Source: UBA952 sp044361535
Lineage (GTDB): Bacteria; Bacteroidota; Bacteroidia; Flavobacteriales_D; Crocinitomicaceae
NCBI GenBank assembly: GCA_044361535.1
Contig: JBIKIQ010000010.1
Coordinates: forward strand, 66,040 to 130,039
Direction of reading: 5' to 3'
DNA length: 64,000 bases
The first letter of the stretch is position 1. Every line of letters begins with the position of its first letter. The notes under the pieces were generated by a model. That model was not told where the DNA came from. It saw nothing but the letters and a program-made list of their open reading frames with translations, and did not search any database. Below, piece after piece: positions 55,036 to 63,725 of the stretch. Both the position numbers and the translations under genes were made by a program.

Positions 55036-56319
55036 ATGAAGTTAATTATAAGTTTGTTGTTTTTTAGTCTAATTGGGGTAACATCGGCACAACCTTCTAA
55101 AATTTTGTTACTCGATGGTTTTTTGCACATAGGAAATGGTGAAACGATTGACCATGCTTTAATTGGCATTAAAAATGGAGTGATTACCGAAGTAGGAAAT
55201 TCATTAGTTAATAGCTACAACAAAAACGATTGGGATACGATTATTAATCTTGAAAACAAGCATATTTATCCAGGCTTTGTTGCAGCAAATTCAACATTGG
55301 GTTTGACAGAAATTGATGCTGTTCGTGCAACACGTGATTTTAACGAAACAGGTAGCTTGAATCCACATGTTCGAACCCAAATAGCATACAACGTTGAATC
55401 AAAAGTTATTTCAACTGTTATGACAAATGGTGTTTTATTATGTCAAGCAACTCCGCGAGGAGGAATTATTTCAGGAACCTCCTCCGTAATGTCATTATAT
55501 GGTTGGAATTGGGAAGATGCTACCATTTATGCCAACGATGGAATTCATGTGAATTGGCCATCAAGCCTACAAGGTGGAGGATGGTGGGCAGAACCGGCTC
55601 CCAAAAAACAAAATGAAAATTATTCGCTTCAACTCAAGGAACTGAATGACTTCTTTGAATTAGCCAAAACCTATGCAATGGCATCTAAGAATGACGTGGA
55701 ATATGATCAACGTCTGGATGCAATGAAATCATGTTTTACAGAGGAAAAAAGAGTTTACTTTCACGCTGATGAAATTCAACAAATTAATGATATCATTGAG
55801 TTTTCTAAAAAGTTTGATATCAAATTCCCCGTTATTATTGGTGGATATGAAGCTCATTTATTAGGGAGTCGCTTGAAAGATTCAAAAATTCCTGTAATGA
55901 TAAGACGTATTCATAGTTTACCTGAAAACGATGACGATCCAGTCGACCAATCTTTCAAATTACCTGGGCTTTTAAGGAAAGAAGGTATATCTTTTTCCAT
56001 TCAAAATGCTGGAGATATGGAGGCAATGAATGCTCGTAATTTACCTTTTCAAGCGGGCACTGCAATGGCATATGGTTTGACTGAAGAAGAAGCCGTTGAA
56101 GCCATCTCTTTAAGTCCTTGTAAGATAATGGGAATTGATAAAAAATACGGTTCGATTGAAAAAGGTAAATCAGCAACTTTGTTCGTTTCTGAGGGAAATG
56201 CTCTTGAAATGAAAACCAATAAGGCAACACTAATTCTTTTAAATGGAAAGTTCGCTCCAACAACCAACTTTCAATATGACTTATACAAAAAGTACTCCGA
56301 CAAATATTTGAAGAATTAG
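55036..56319 (+). CDS. Exported amidohydrolase-like protein lacking the HxH metal motif
   Basis: A 427-residue protein with a signal peptide (about 1-18). It aligns with the first half of the preceding protein. The strand normally ending in HxH reads YPGFVAANSTLGLTEIDAVRATRD, so no zinc-binding His pair is seen. Conserved blocks such as GGIISGTSSVMSLYGWNWEDA and EEAVEAISLSPCKIMGIDKKYGSIEKGK remain. It may be a non-catalytic partner of the 1010-residue protein. Nine bases separate the two genes. Confidence 0.83.
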   Translation: MKLIISLLFFSLIGVTSAQPSKILLLDGFLHIGNGETIDHALIGIKNGVITEVGNSLVNSYNKNDWDTIINLENKHIYPGFVAANSTLGLTEIDAVRATRDFNETGSLNPHVRTQIAYNVESKVISTVMTNGVLLCQATPRGGIISGTSSVMSLYGWNWEDATIYANDGIHVNWPSSLQGGGWWAEPAPKKQNENYSLQLKELNDFFELAKTYAMASKNDVEYDQRLDAMKSCFTEEKRVYFHADEIQQINDIIEFSKKFDIKFPVIIGGYEAHLLGSRLKDSKIPVMIRRIHSLPENDDDPVDQSFKLPGLLRKEGISFSIQNAGDMEAMNARNLPFQAGTAMAYGLTEEEAVEAISLSPCKIMGIDKKYGSIEKGKSATLFVSEGNALEMKTNKATLILLNGKFAPTTNFQYDLYKKYSDKYLKN

Positions 56320-56443
56320 AATTCTATTTTTCAGTTTGTTTATTGTTTATTTACATTCTCAATTAAATTCTTAATTTTTAGTGATAATTTTTTTATGTAT
56401 TTATTGTCTAATTTTGTTAGAACTTAACTAACAACTGATTTAT

Positions 56444-57328
56444 ATGAAAACCATTCTCATTTCTGGAGGCTCTGGTTTTATTGGAACTCGCTTATCAAAA
56501 TATTTACGTGATCAAGGTCATACAGTGTATATTTTATCAAGAAAACCAAAAAAAAGAGATCAAATTTATTGGGATGCTCATAGTAAAAAAATTGAAGGAA
56601 GATATTTAGATAAAATTGAGGTAATAATAAATTTAGCAGGTGCAGGAATTGCTGATGAGCGTTGGTCTAGAAAAAGAAAAGAAGAAATAATAAGTTCTCG
56701 AGTAGATACAGTTAACTTTTTATATTTATCAGTTGCCAACTTTCCACGACTAGAACATTTTATAAGTGTTTCTGGGATTGACTGTTTTGGATTTGGTCAT
56801 GGCGACAGGGTATTGACCGAAACTGATTCATATGGAACAAACTTTATTTCGGATGTTGTTAGGCAATGGGAAGAATCATGTTTGAAGTTTGAAAGTCGGT
56901 ATAGTACAACAATTTTAAGATTACCAATAGTCCTAGATGCTAAAAAAGGAGCATTGCCTAAAATGGCTTCTCCCATTAATAAATGGGTTGGTGCACCTAT
57001 TGGCTCAGGAAATCAACCAATGAATTGGGTTCACATTGATGATTTAACGGCAATATTTACTCATGTAATGGAGAACAAAGTTACCGGGATATTCAACGTA
57101 GTTGCTGGAACAAATTCAAACAAGGAGTTTACTCAAACTTTGGCAAAAGTTCTTAAAAAACCATTAATTCTTCCTAACATTCCTGCCTTTATAATGAGGT
57201 TGATTTTTGGCGAATTATCGGAACTATTATTAAATGGGAATTACGTTTCTGGTCAAAAATTAATAGACACTGGATTTCACTACCAAAATTCAAAACTCGA
57301 GAAAGCACTTAAAGCAGTTTATTCCTAA
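56444..57328 (+). CDS. TIGR01777-family SDR (epimerase-like) protein
   Basis: A 294-residue Rossmann-fold protein. The NAD(P) motif ISGGSGFIGTRL is at the N terminus; NLAGAGIADERWSRKRKEEI and the Trp/Val-rich PMNWVHIDDL block are family signatures of TIGR01777 (YfcH-like). A C-terminal DUF1731-like domain is present (PLILPNIPAFIMRLIFGELSELLLNGNYV). Catalytic role unknown. TAATTTTG at 56409-56416 could be its -7 element, 27 bases before the ATG. Confidence 0.92.
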   Translation: MKTILISGGSGFIGTRLSKYLRDQGHTVYILSRKPKKRDQIYWDAHSKKIEGRYLDKIEVIINLAGAGIADERWSRKRKEEIISSRVDTVNFLYLSVANFPRLEHFISVSGIDCFGFGHGDRVLTETDSYGTNFISDVVRQWEESCLKFESRYSTTILRLPIVLDAKKGALPKMASPINKWVGAPIGSGNQPMNWVHIDDLTAIFTHVMENKVTGIFNVVAGTNSNKEFTQTLAKVLKKPLILPNIPAFIMRLIFGELSELLLNGNYVSGQKLIDTGFHYQNSKLEKALKAVYS

Positions 57329-57395
57329 AAAATAGTACATCTAATATATTGGCAAAGAGGAAATAGCTTTCTTATTTTAATAGATCAAAAGATGA

Positions 57396-57818
57396 CTAAT
57401 TTTGCTTTGGTTCAATTCCTTCTTTATTCTCCTCCGGAAGAACGACACCCTTAATCGTTAATACAACTGGATCTGAATCTTTAATGAGAACAGTTAGCGT
57501 TTTTGTAAAGCCGCCAACTCTTTTTGTATCATATTTTGCAATGATTTTGTCTTTTTTACCGGGATTTATGCTGTCATTAGGAAAATAAGGCGTAGTGCAA
57601 CCACATGAACGTCGCACATCTTCTATTTTTACATAGTCTTTAGTTGTATTTGTAAATGGGAATTCAAACGAAAAATCAGTCCCGTAAGGAATTGAATTGT
57701 TTTCTATTGTCAATGTGTTAAATTTTAATTTCTGTTCTGTCTGAGAAAAGGAAAAATTTAAAACATTTAAAAGAGTTAAAAGCAAAAGTAATTTTTTCAT
57801 GGCATTCATTTTTTTCAA
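57396..57818 (-). CDS. DUF1573 periplasmic protein
   Basis: A 140-residue protein with a signal peptide (ending FSFSQ). The single DUF1573 Ig-like domain has FTNTTKDYVKIEDVRRSCGCTTPYFP and SINPGKKDKIIAKYDT, the family hallmark with the Cys-Gly-Cys motif. Function unknown; members are common in Bacteroidetes periplasms. ATG 57800 (six residues shorter) is equally likely as a start. It lies 49 bases downstream of the M1 peptidase gene's stop. Confidence 0.85.
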   Translation of the reverse strand: MKKMNAMKKLLLLLTLLNVLNFSFSQTEQKLKFNTLTIENNSIPYGTDFSFEFPFTNTTKDYVKIEDVRRSCGCTTPYFPNDSINPGKKDKIIAKYDTKRVGGFTKTLTVLIKDSDPVVLTIKGVVLPEENKEGIEPKQN

Positions 57819-57867
57819 ATGTAATTAAGAAAATTTCACCATTAAAAACATTAACTCATCATTAACA

Positions 57868-60846
57868 CTACAGCCCTAATCCTGAAACATTAATTGGTCG
57901 GTTGAATGGATTAAATTTTAGTGTGATTCGAATTGTGTTTCCAAAATTATCAAACGGATTTTCCATCAGGGAACTGCGAACAAAAGGAACATAAATACCG
58001 ACTACACTTCCAATTTTAACACCTAAACCAGCATTATAAGCATAGTTAACTGAATTACCATCGAAAAATGCACCAGCATCGGCAAATAGCCCAAGAAATC
58101 CAAGGCGTGGAATAGGTAGAGGGACATACACATTTCCTGTAGTCATCCAAAATGAGGTTGTTCCATACGTTGAAGTACTATTAAAGCCTCCAAAGTTATT
58201 ATTTCTCATTTGGGAAAGTGGGTTGAATCTTTCGAAATAATATTCTTCCATAAACAAATCTTGTCTTCCATCAGCTCCGCTCAATGACATTTGATAATAT
58301 TGATTTCCAATGCCAGAGCCATTTGTATAACTCAGATTATTACCAAAAAAACCGCGAAGGAAAATCCATCTATTCAGTTTATTCTTCAAGTAACGGTATC
58401 CGTATTCAGCTGTCAATGAAATTCTACGAAGTTCATCCGAATTTGATTGTAATTCATGCATTTCATCAAATCGAATTTGTAATTTAAATCGATTGTCAGG
58501 ATTTCTGAAATTTGCCTCATACCATGCATAACCACCACCTAAAAACAGTGTGTTGACTCCCCTTGTTTCATTTCTAACTGCCAAGGCTAGTTTGGCTGTT
58601 TGATTCCAGTTTGACTTTTTGGATTTATCACCAAGACATGTTTGAATATGAATAGATCCAAAGTTTAATCCTGATTGCCATTGATCAAATTCACTTTCTG
58701 TTTTAAATCGTTTAAGAGAAGCACCAATTGCAAGTGTTTTAAAGGTTTTTTGAGGATAAAATGAATGTGAAAATTCTGCAATTCCTGCGAGACTTTTATT
58801 TCCTAATGAGAACATTGGAGCAACAAGAAATTGTGTCGTTTTTAATGGGATTGCTACGTTGTGAATTGCTAAACCAAACATCAATTTATCTTGACCATTG
58901 CCCGCTAATACCGGTGTATAGAAGTAATTATTTCTAAAATTGTCTTGATCACCAAGTAGGAATTCAAATTTAGGTTCATCAATTTTTCGAAGTAATTGTT
59001 TTCCGTACCAGTAATTATTTTGTCGATTAAGCTCAGGTATATCCTTTGATGCGTCAATAGTAGCTTTGGTAATTGTATTTTTTGGTGTTTTAATATCAAT
59101 ACTTCGTTGTCCTGGTTCAACCCAAGCAGTTTCAATAATTGAATCACCTTGAAATATATTCACTTCAATAGGGCCTTCTACTTGACCAACGTTTTTCACT
59201 TTCACTGTTGACCCACCGTTTTCTGAATGATGAATACACTGAATCTTATAATCAATAATCTTGGTGGTTTTTATCAAATCATCAAATAACCACGATAGAT
59301 TCTTGCCTGAAACTCGTTCTAAGGTCGCTTTCATATCCTCAGGTTGTGGATGTTTAAATTTCCACTCCTCAAAATATGTTTGAAAACACTTGTTAAATAC
59401 ATCATCACCTAAATAATCTTTTAAATAATAAAATACCAGGCCTGTTTTCTGATACATGATAAGACCGTAGTTGGTGGAGGTAAATTCAGCAGAATGCGTT
59501 TCAATAGGCTGGTCACCACCAAAATGAGCTAAAATTTTGTACAAATAATCTCCTTGTGCTTTGTAATCTAAATTATTCATATGAATGAAACGTCCTGCAA
59601 TTTGATCTGTGGTAAATGAGTTGTTTGGGTATTTCGTTTGCATGTATCTAACTTCATTCAGTGTATTTATTCCTTCATCCATCCAACCATGTACTCGTTC
59701 GTTGGATCCTAATATCCCATAAAACCAATTATGGCCAACCTCATGAACGATAACTGTTTCAAGTGATTGAGCACTATTCACCGAACCGATAACGGTTACA
59801 TTTGGGTATTCCATTCCTCCTCCCGCGCTTATTGTACCATCTACTGCAGTAACTTGATTGTAAGGATAATCACCATTCCAGAGTGAATAATAATAGGTAC
59901 CATCATTGATATAGTCAATTCCTTTCTTCCAAAGTGTAGCGTTCTGAGGCGTAAACATAGCCCAAGAAGTTACTTTACGTTTGGAGTGGGGTAGTTCAAC
60001 CTCGCCTTTCAAAACTAAGTATCGTTTGTCAGCAAACCAAGCAAAATCATGAACCCTGGATTGTATGTAACGAATTGTTTTCATTTCTTTATCCGACGCA
60101 GGAAATGCCATTTGATTTTTATCTTTACCTGTGTATGAATCAATATTTTTTTGAGTTTCTTCTACTTTTTTATTTAAGAAAGCTAATTCATCTTCATTTT
60201 GTAAATCACCAGTAGAGCCAACCACGTAGTTTTTAGGTAGAGTAATTGATACATCATACGAACCATATTCTGAATAAAATTCACCTTGATTTAAATATGG
60301 CATTTGATTCCACCCATTTTTATCGTAAACAGCAGGTTTTGGGTACCATTGTGTAATCTGATACGATTGACCAATATGTCCTAGTCGGGAAATACTTCCA
60401 CTTGGGATTTTAACTCGAAAAGGAGTTGAAATTGTAATTTTTTCACCAGATTTAAGCGGCTGGGGTAGGTAAATTACTGCAATATCAATATGCTCTTTAT
60501 CCAATTCCCATTTCAAAACAGTTCCCATGGATGAGAAGTTTAATGAATCAATAAATCCTTTGATGGAGTCAGCTCCAAATTTCAAGTCTGTTTCTCCATT
60601 TTCATATAATTGTTTGGCCAAGGCTGTTTTACCATTTTTGTATGCATTTGCCCACAAATGAACATAGATTTTATCCAAGGAATTTGGTGAATTATTACTG
60701 TATTCAAATTCTTCAAAGCCATTTAGATAATGATTTTTATCATCTAATTCAACAGTAATTTTGTAATTAACCTCTTGTTGCCAATACTCTTGAGCTTTGA
60801 TTGAGATCATAGCTCCAAAAATGAAAAGTGAAAATAAATAACGCAT
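57868..60846 (-). CDS. M1 family metallopeptidase with C-terminal barrel-like domain
   Basis: A 992-residue aminopeptidase with a signal peptide (1-18). The M1 features are GGGMEYP (342-348), HEVGHNW (His368, Glu369, His372) and Glu391 as third zinc ligand (HExxH-18-E), all intact. The peptidase part runs to about residue 620. The last ~370 residues are a series of amphipathic aromatic/Gly strands (FGLAIHNVAIPL, TLAIGASLKRF, AEYGYRYLKNKLNRWIFLRGFFGNNLSY, LFADAGAFFDGN, AYNAGLGVKIGSVVGIYVPF) that look like an outer-membrane barrel, ending VSGLGL. The enzyme may therefore sit at the outer membrane. Confidence 0.88.
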   Translation of the reverse strand: MRYLFSLFIFGAMISIKAQEYWQQEVNYKITVELDDKNHYLNGFEEFEYSNNSPNSLDKIYVHLWANAYKNGKTALAKQLYENGETDLKFGADSIKGFIDSLNFSSMGTVLKWELDKEHIDIAVIYLPQPLKSGEKITISTPFRVKIPSGSISRLGHIGQSYQITQWYPKPAVYDKNGWNQMPYLNQGEFYSEYGSYDVSITLPKNYVVGSTGDLQNEDELAFLNKKVEETQKNIDSYTGKDKNQMAFPASDKEMKTIRYIQSRVHDFAWFADKRYLVLKGEVELPHSKRKVTSWAMFTPQNATLWKKGIDYINDGTYYYSLWNGDYPYNQVTAVDGTISAGGGMEYPNVTVIGSVNSAQSLETVIVHEVGHNWFYGILGSNERVHGWMDEGINTLNEVRYMQTKYPNNSFTTDQIAGRFIHMNNLDYKAQGDYLYKILAHFGGDQPIETHSAEFTSTNYGLIMYQKTGLVFYYLKDYLGDDVFNKCFQTYFEEWKFKHPQPEDMKATLERVSGKNLSWLFDDLIKTTKIIDYKIQCIHHSENGGSTVKVKNVGQVEGPIEVNIFQGDSIIETAWVEPGQRSIDIKTPKNTITKATIDASKDIPELNRQNNYWYGKQLLRKIDEPKFEFLLGDQDNFRNNYFYTPVLAGNGQDKLMFGLAIHNVAIPLKTTQFLVAPMFSLGNKSLAGIAEFSHSFYPQKTFKTLAIGASLKRFKTESEFDQWQSGLNFGSIHIQTCLGDKSKKSNWNQTAKLALAVRNETRGVNTLFLGGGYAWYEANFRNPDNRFKLQIRFDEMHELQSNSDELRRISLTAEYGYRYLKNKLNRWIFLRGFFGNNLSYTNGSGIGNQYYQMSLSGADGRQDLFMEEYYFERFNPLSQMRNNNFGGFNSTSTYGTTSFWMTTGNVYVPLPIPRLGFLGLFADAGAFFDGNSVNYAYNAGLGVKIGSVVGIYVPFVRSSLMENPFDNFGNTIRITLKFNPFNRPINVSGLGL

Positions 60847-60916
60847 GATAATCTTACATTTACATTAAAAAGACTTGTTTTCTTAAATTAAGTTACAAGT
60901 GGTGTAAAAATACGAT

Positions 60917-60924
60917 TATTTTTG
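60917..60924 (+). promoter_or_regulatory. -7 element of the small lipoprotein gene
   Basis: TATTTTTG at 60917-60924 fits the -7 element, with the ATG 15 bases downstream. It overlaps an in-frame TTG at 60922, which is therefore not the start. No clear -33 element. Confidence 0.4.
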
Positions 60925-60939
60925 TGGCAAATTTGTTTC

Positions 60940-61212
60940 ATGAAAATTCTTGTTTTTTTCTTTTCTATCAGTCTTGTTTTTCTTTCTTCATGTACAAACA
61001 TCAAAAGCGAGGGTGAAATGATGGCAGAATACTGTTACTGCAAAGTCCTTTCAGCAAAAGACGCTGAAGAAAAGGAAGAAGCAAAAAGACATTGTAATGA
61101 CATGAAAATCCAGGTGGAAAAACAACATGGTAAAGAACTAAGCAAATTATCCAAGGAGGATCAAGATTTATTTTACGATGGATTTCTAAAAAAGGTAGAG
61201 TCTTGTAAGTAA
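60940..61212 (+). CDS. Small lipoprotein
   Basis: A 90-residue lipoprotein: signal, lipobox FLSSC (Cys18), then a short helical mature part with a CYCK motif and terminal ESCK. The pattern of early Cys-x-Cys, a middle HC and charged helices is like the lipoprotein at 41924, so the two may be distant paralogs. Function unknown. Divergent from the M1 peptidase gene. Confidence 0.7.
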   Translation: MKILVFFFSISLVFLSSCTNIKSEGEMMAEYCYCKVLSAKDAEEKEEAKRHCNDMKIQVEKQHGKELSKLSKEDQDLFYDGFLKKVESCK

Positions 61213-61364
61213 TCTTTTACCGCCTAGTTTGTATTAAGCGTTTCAAAATTTGTTGTATTGCAAGAAATCTGCTTTTGATTTAACTCGAATAAATTTGAAG
61301 GTTTCTTTCTATATTTGAAAAGCTCATGTATTTGCTCTTTAAGGTCAAGAAAAAAAGTATAGAA

Positions 61365-63149
61365 ATGATTGTTTGTATTGCGGAAAAACCAAGTGTTGCA
61401 AAGGATTTAGCAGAGATTTTGGGTGCTAAAACAAGGAAAGACGGTTATTTCGAAGGAAATGGATATCAGGTTACTTGGACTTTCGGTCACCTATGCACGT
61501 TGAAAGAACCTCACGATTACAATGAAAAATGGAAATCTTGGCGTTTAGAGAGTTTACCTATAATTCCCGAATCCTTTGGTATTAAAGTTATTAATGATAA
61601 TGGCGTAAAAAAACAGTTTTCAGTTATTGAAAGTCTTGTTAAATCAGCAGAATCTGTTGTAAATTGCGGGGATGCTGGTCAAGAGGGTGAATTAATTCAG
61701 CGTTGGGTTCTATTAAAAGCAAATTGTAAAGTACCCGTTAAACGTCTTTGGATTTCTTCATTAACTGAAGAAGCTATCCGTAAAGGATTTCAAGATTTAA
61801 AAGAGGCAAAAAATTACGATCAACTTTATGCCGCAGGCAGTGCAAGGGCAATAGGAGATTGGTTGTTAGGTATTAATGCTACACGTTTGTTTTCTACAAA
61901 ATTTGGAAAAGGAACAACTGTTTTATCTATTGGTCGAGTGCAGACACCGACACTTGCGTTGATTGTTCAACGTCAAAAGGAAATTAATGCATTTAAGCAA
62001 GAAGAATATTGGGAGTTGAAGACGATTTATCGCGAGACGGAGTTTGCTTGCCAAATAAATAGATTAAAATCACTTGATAAAGCACAAAAAGGCTTGGAGT
62101 ATTTAATTAATAAGCCCTTTGAAATTACATCTTTCGAGCAAAAAGAAGGAAAAGAGGGGAATCCTCGGTTGTTTGATTTGACAGGTTTGCAGGTTGAGGC
62201 GAATAAGAAAAAAGGATATTCAGCAGAAGAAACTTTAAAACACATACAAAGTTTATATGAAAAAAAACTTGTGACTTATCCGAGAGTTGACACGACCTAT
62301 TTATCTGAGGACCTGCATCCAAAAATACCTGGAATTTTGTCAAATCTTGAGGATTATGCTGGTTTAATTGATCCTTTATTGCAGAAGCCACTTCCAAAAA
62401 GCAAGCAAATTTTTGACGATAAAAAAGTAAGCGATCATCACGCCATTATTCCTACAGGGATAAAGCCAGGAGGGTGGAGTATAGATGAAAAAATAATCTA
62501 CGATATGATTTGTCGTAGATTCATTGCTGTATTTTACCCAGAATGTAAAGTATCAAATACTACTGTGTTGGGTAGGGTGGATGAACTCATATTTAAGGCT
62601 ACAGGTAAGCAGATCTTAGAGCCAGGCTGGAGGATTCTTTATCAAAACGAGAAAAAGGAGGACGAGGACAAGAAAACAGATGAAGAGAAAACAATTCCAC
62701 TTTTTCAAGAGGGAGAATCTGGTCCACACGAACCTTTTATTCACCAAGGAAAAACTTCTCCGCCAAAACCATATTCAGAAGCCACTCTTTTAAGGGCAAT
62801 GGAAACAGCCGGTAAATTAGTTGAAGATGAAGAGATGAGGGAAATGTTAAAATTAAATGGAATAGGCAGGCCATCGACACGTGCGAATATAATTGAAACA
62901 CTTTTTAAAAGAAGATATATCGAAAAAAAGAAAAAGAACATTTTAGCCACAGAAACAGGTATTAATCTTATTGATACTATTCAAAGTGATCTTCTCAAGA
63001 GTGTAGAATTAACTGGTCAATGGGAAAGAAAGCTTCGATTAATAGAAAAAGGGGAGTATGAACTACAAATGTTCAAAGAAGAATTGATTCAAATGGTGAA
63101 GGAAATTACCGATGAAGTGATTTTTAATTCATATGGAAAAAAGATTTAA
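61365..63149 (+). CDS. topB: DNA topoisomerase III
   Basis: A 594-residue type IA topoisomerase. TOPRIM: IAEKPSVAKDLAEILGA at the N terminus and NCGDAGQEGELIQRW. The nucleophilic Tyr lies in KLVTYPRVDTTYLS. YSEATLLRAMETAGKLV and NGIGRPSTRANIIETLF are the conserved C-terminal blocks. No C-terminal zinc fingers are present, and an acidic linker (EKKEDEDKKTDEEK) interrupts the core. Start is ATG 61365; the ATG at 61326 adds 13 residues not seen in the family. TATATTTG at 61310-61317 could be its -7 element. Confidence 0.94.
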   Translation: MIVCIAEKPSVAKDLAEILGAKTRKDGYFEGNGYQVTWTFGHLCTLKEPHDYNEKWKSWRLESLPIIPESFGIKVINDNGVKKQFSVIESLVKSAESVVNCGDAGQEGELIQRWVLLKANCKVPVKRLWISSLTEEAIRKGFQDLKEAKNYDQLYAAGSARAIGDWLLGINATRLFSTKFGKGTTVLSIGRVQTPTLALIVQRQKEINAFKQEEYWELKTIYRETEFACQINRLKSLDKAQKGLEYLINKPFEITSFEQKEGKEGNPRLFDLTGLQVEANKKKGYSAEETLKHIQSLYEKKLVTYPRVDTTYLSEDLHPKIPGILSNLEDYAGLIDPLLQKPLPKSKQIFDDKKVSDHHAIIPTGIKPGGWSIDEKIIYDMICRRFIAVFYPECKVSNTTVLGRVDELIFKATGKQILEPGWRILYQNEKKEDEDKKTDEEKTIPLFQEGESGPHEPFIHQGKTSPPKPYSEATLLRAMETAGKLVEDEEMREMLKLNGIGRPSTRANIIETLFKRRYIEKKKKNILATETGINLIDTIQSDLLKSVELTGQWERKLRLIEKGEYELQMFKEELIQMVKEITDEVIFNSYGKKI

Positions 63150-63224
63150 TGCAACTTAAGTATTTGTTTATCAGATATCTATATTAAATAAGATTAAAAT
63201 TTTAAAAAAATCACCTCAAAATTC

Positions 63225-63254
63225 TTGTTGTACCAATTAATAAGCGTATATTTG
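63225..63254 (+). promoter_or_regulatory. Promoter of tRNA-Lys
   Basis: TTG at 63225-63227, a 19-base spacer and TATATTTG at 63247-63254, ending 14 bases before the mature tRNA. Confidence 0.75.
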
Positions 63255-63268
63255 CACCCTTAAAACTT

Positions 63269-63344
63269 GATTCCGTAGCTCAGCTGGTAGAGCAATACAC
63301 TTTTAATGTATGGGCCCTGGGTTCGAATCCCAGCGGGATCACCA
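63269..63344 (+). tRNA. tRNA-Lys (anticodon TTT)
   Basis: A 76-base cloverleaf. The acceptor stem GATTCCG pairs with CGGGATC (one T-G). The D arm reads GCTCAGCTGGTAGAGC. The anticodon stem ATACA/TGTAT holds loop CTTTTAA with anticodon TTT. The T arm is CTGGGTTCGAATCCCAG. The discriminator is A and the CCA is encoded. A dedicated promoter and terminator flank it, so it is a single-gene unit. Confidence 0.98.
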
Positions 63345-63354
63345 AGAAACACTT

Positions 63355-63387
63355 AAACCCCTTGATAATCAAGGGGTTTTGTTTTTT
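63355..63387 (+). terminator. Terminator after tRNA-Lys
   Basis: AAACCCCTTGA (63355-63365) pairs with TCAAGGGGTTT (63369-63379) around TAA, followed by TGTTTTTT. Confidence 0.92.
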
Positions 63388-63725
63388 ATACTATTTACAT
63401 TGACCAAAAGGGATCAAGTTAAAAAGGATCAAGTTAAAAAGTTGGGGATTAGGCATAAATCTTAACTTGTCTAAAAATGAAAATAATCAATACTATGAAG
63501 CCTTCGATAAGGATATCTAAAATCTTTATTTACAGCATTCGATAATCCATTTACTTAGAACAGAGTAAATACTTTACAGAAGTGGATATACCTGCAAAGT
63601 CAATAAATAATTAAGAAGCGCAAATTTTATTTACTAAAAAATAGGAGTACTTATTTTTCGGTATACATTGGGAAATGTACAGTTAACATTTTGTATAAAA
63701 TCAAATCGTTGTAAGCGCTTATTTT
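63388..63725. other. Intergenic region without a recognisable gene
   Basis: 338 bases between the tRNA terminator and the end of the T9SS gene. I see only a 15-base tandem duplication at its left end. No ORF with a convincing start, no tRNA and no strong hairpin. Confidence 0.6.
63411..63440 (+). repeat. Perfect 15-base tandem duplication
   Basis: GGATCAAGTTAAAAA occurs twice in direct succession (63411-63425 and 63426-63440). Confidence 0.9.

Noticed and set aside
61326..61364. Longer TopB start at 61326
   Set aside because: The extra 13 residues are not part of the family, which begins with the IAEKPSVAKD block right after ATG 61365.
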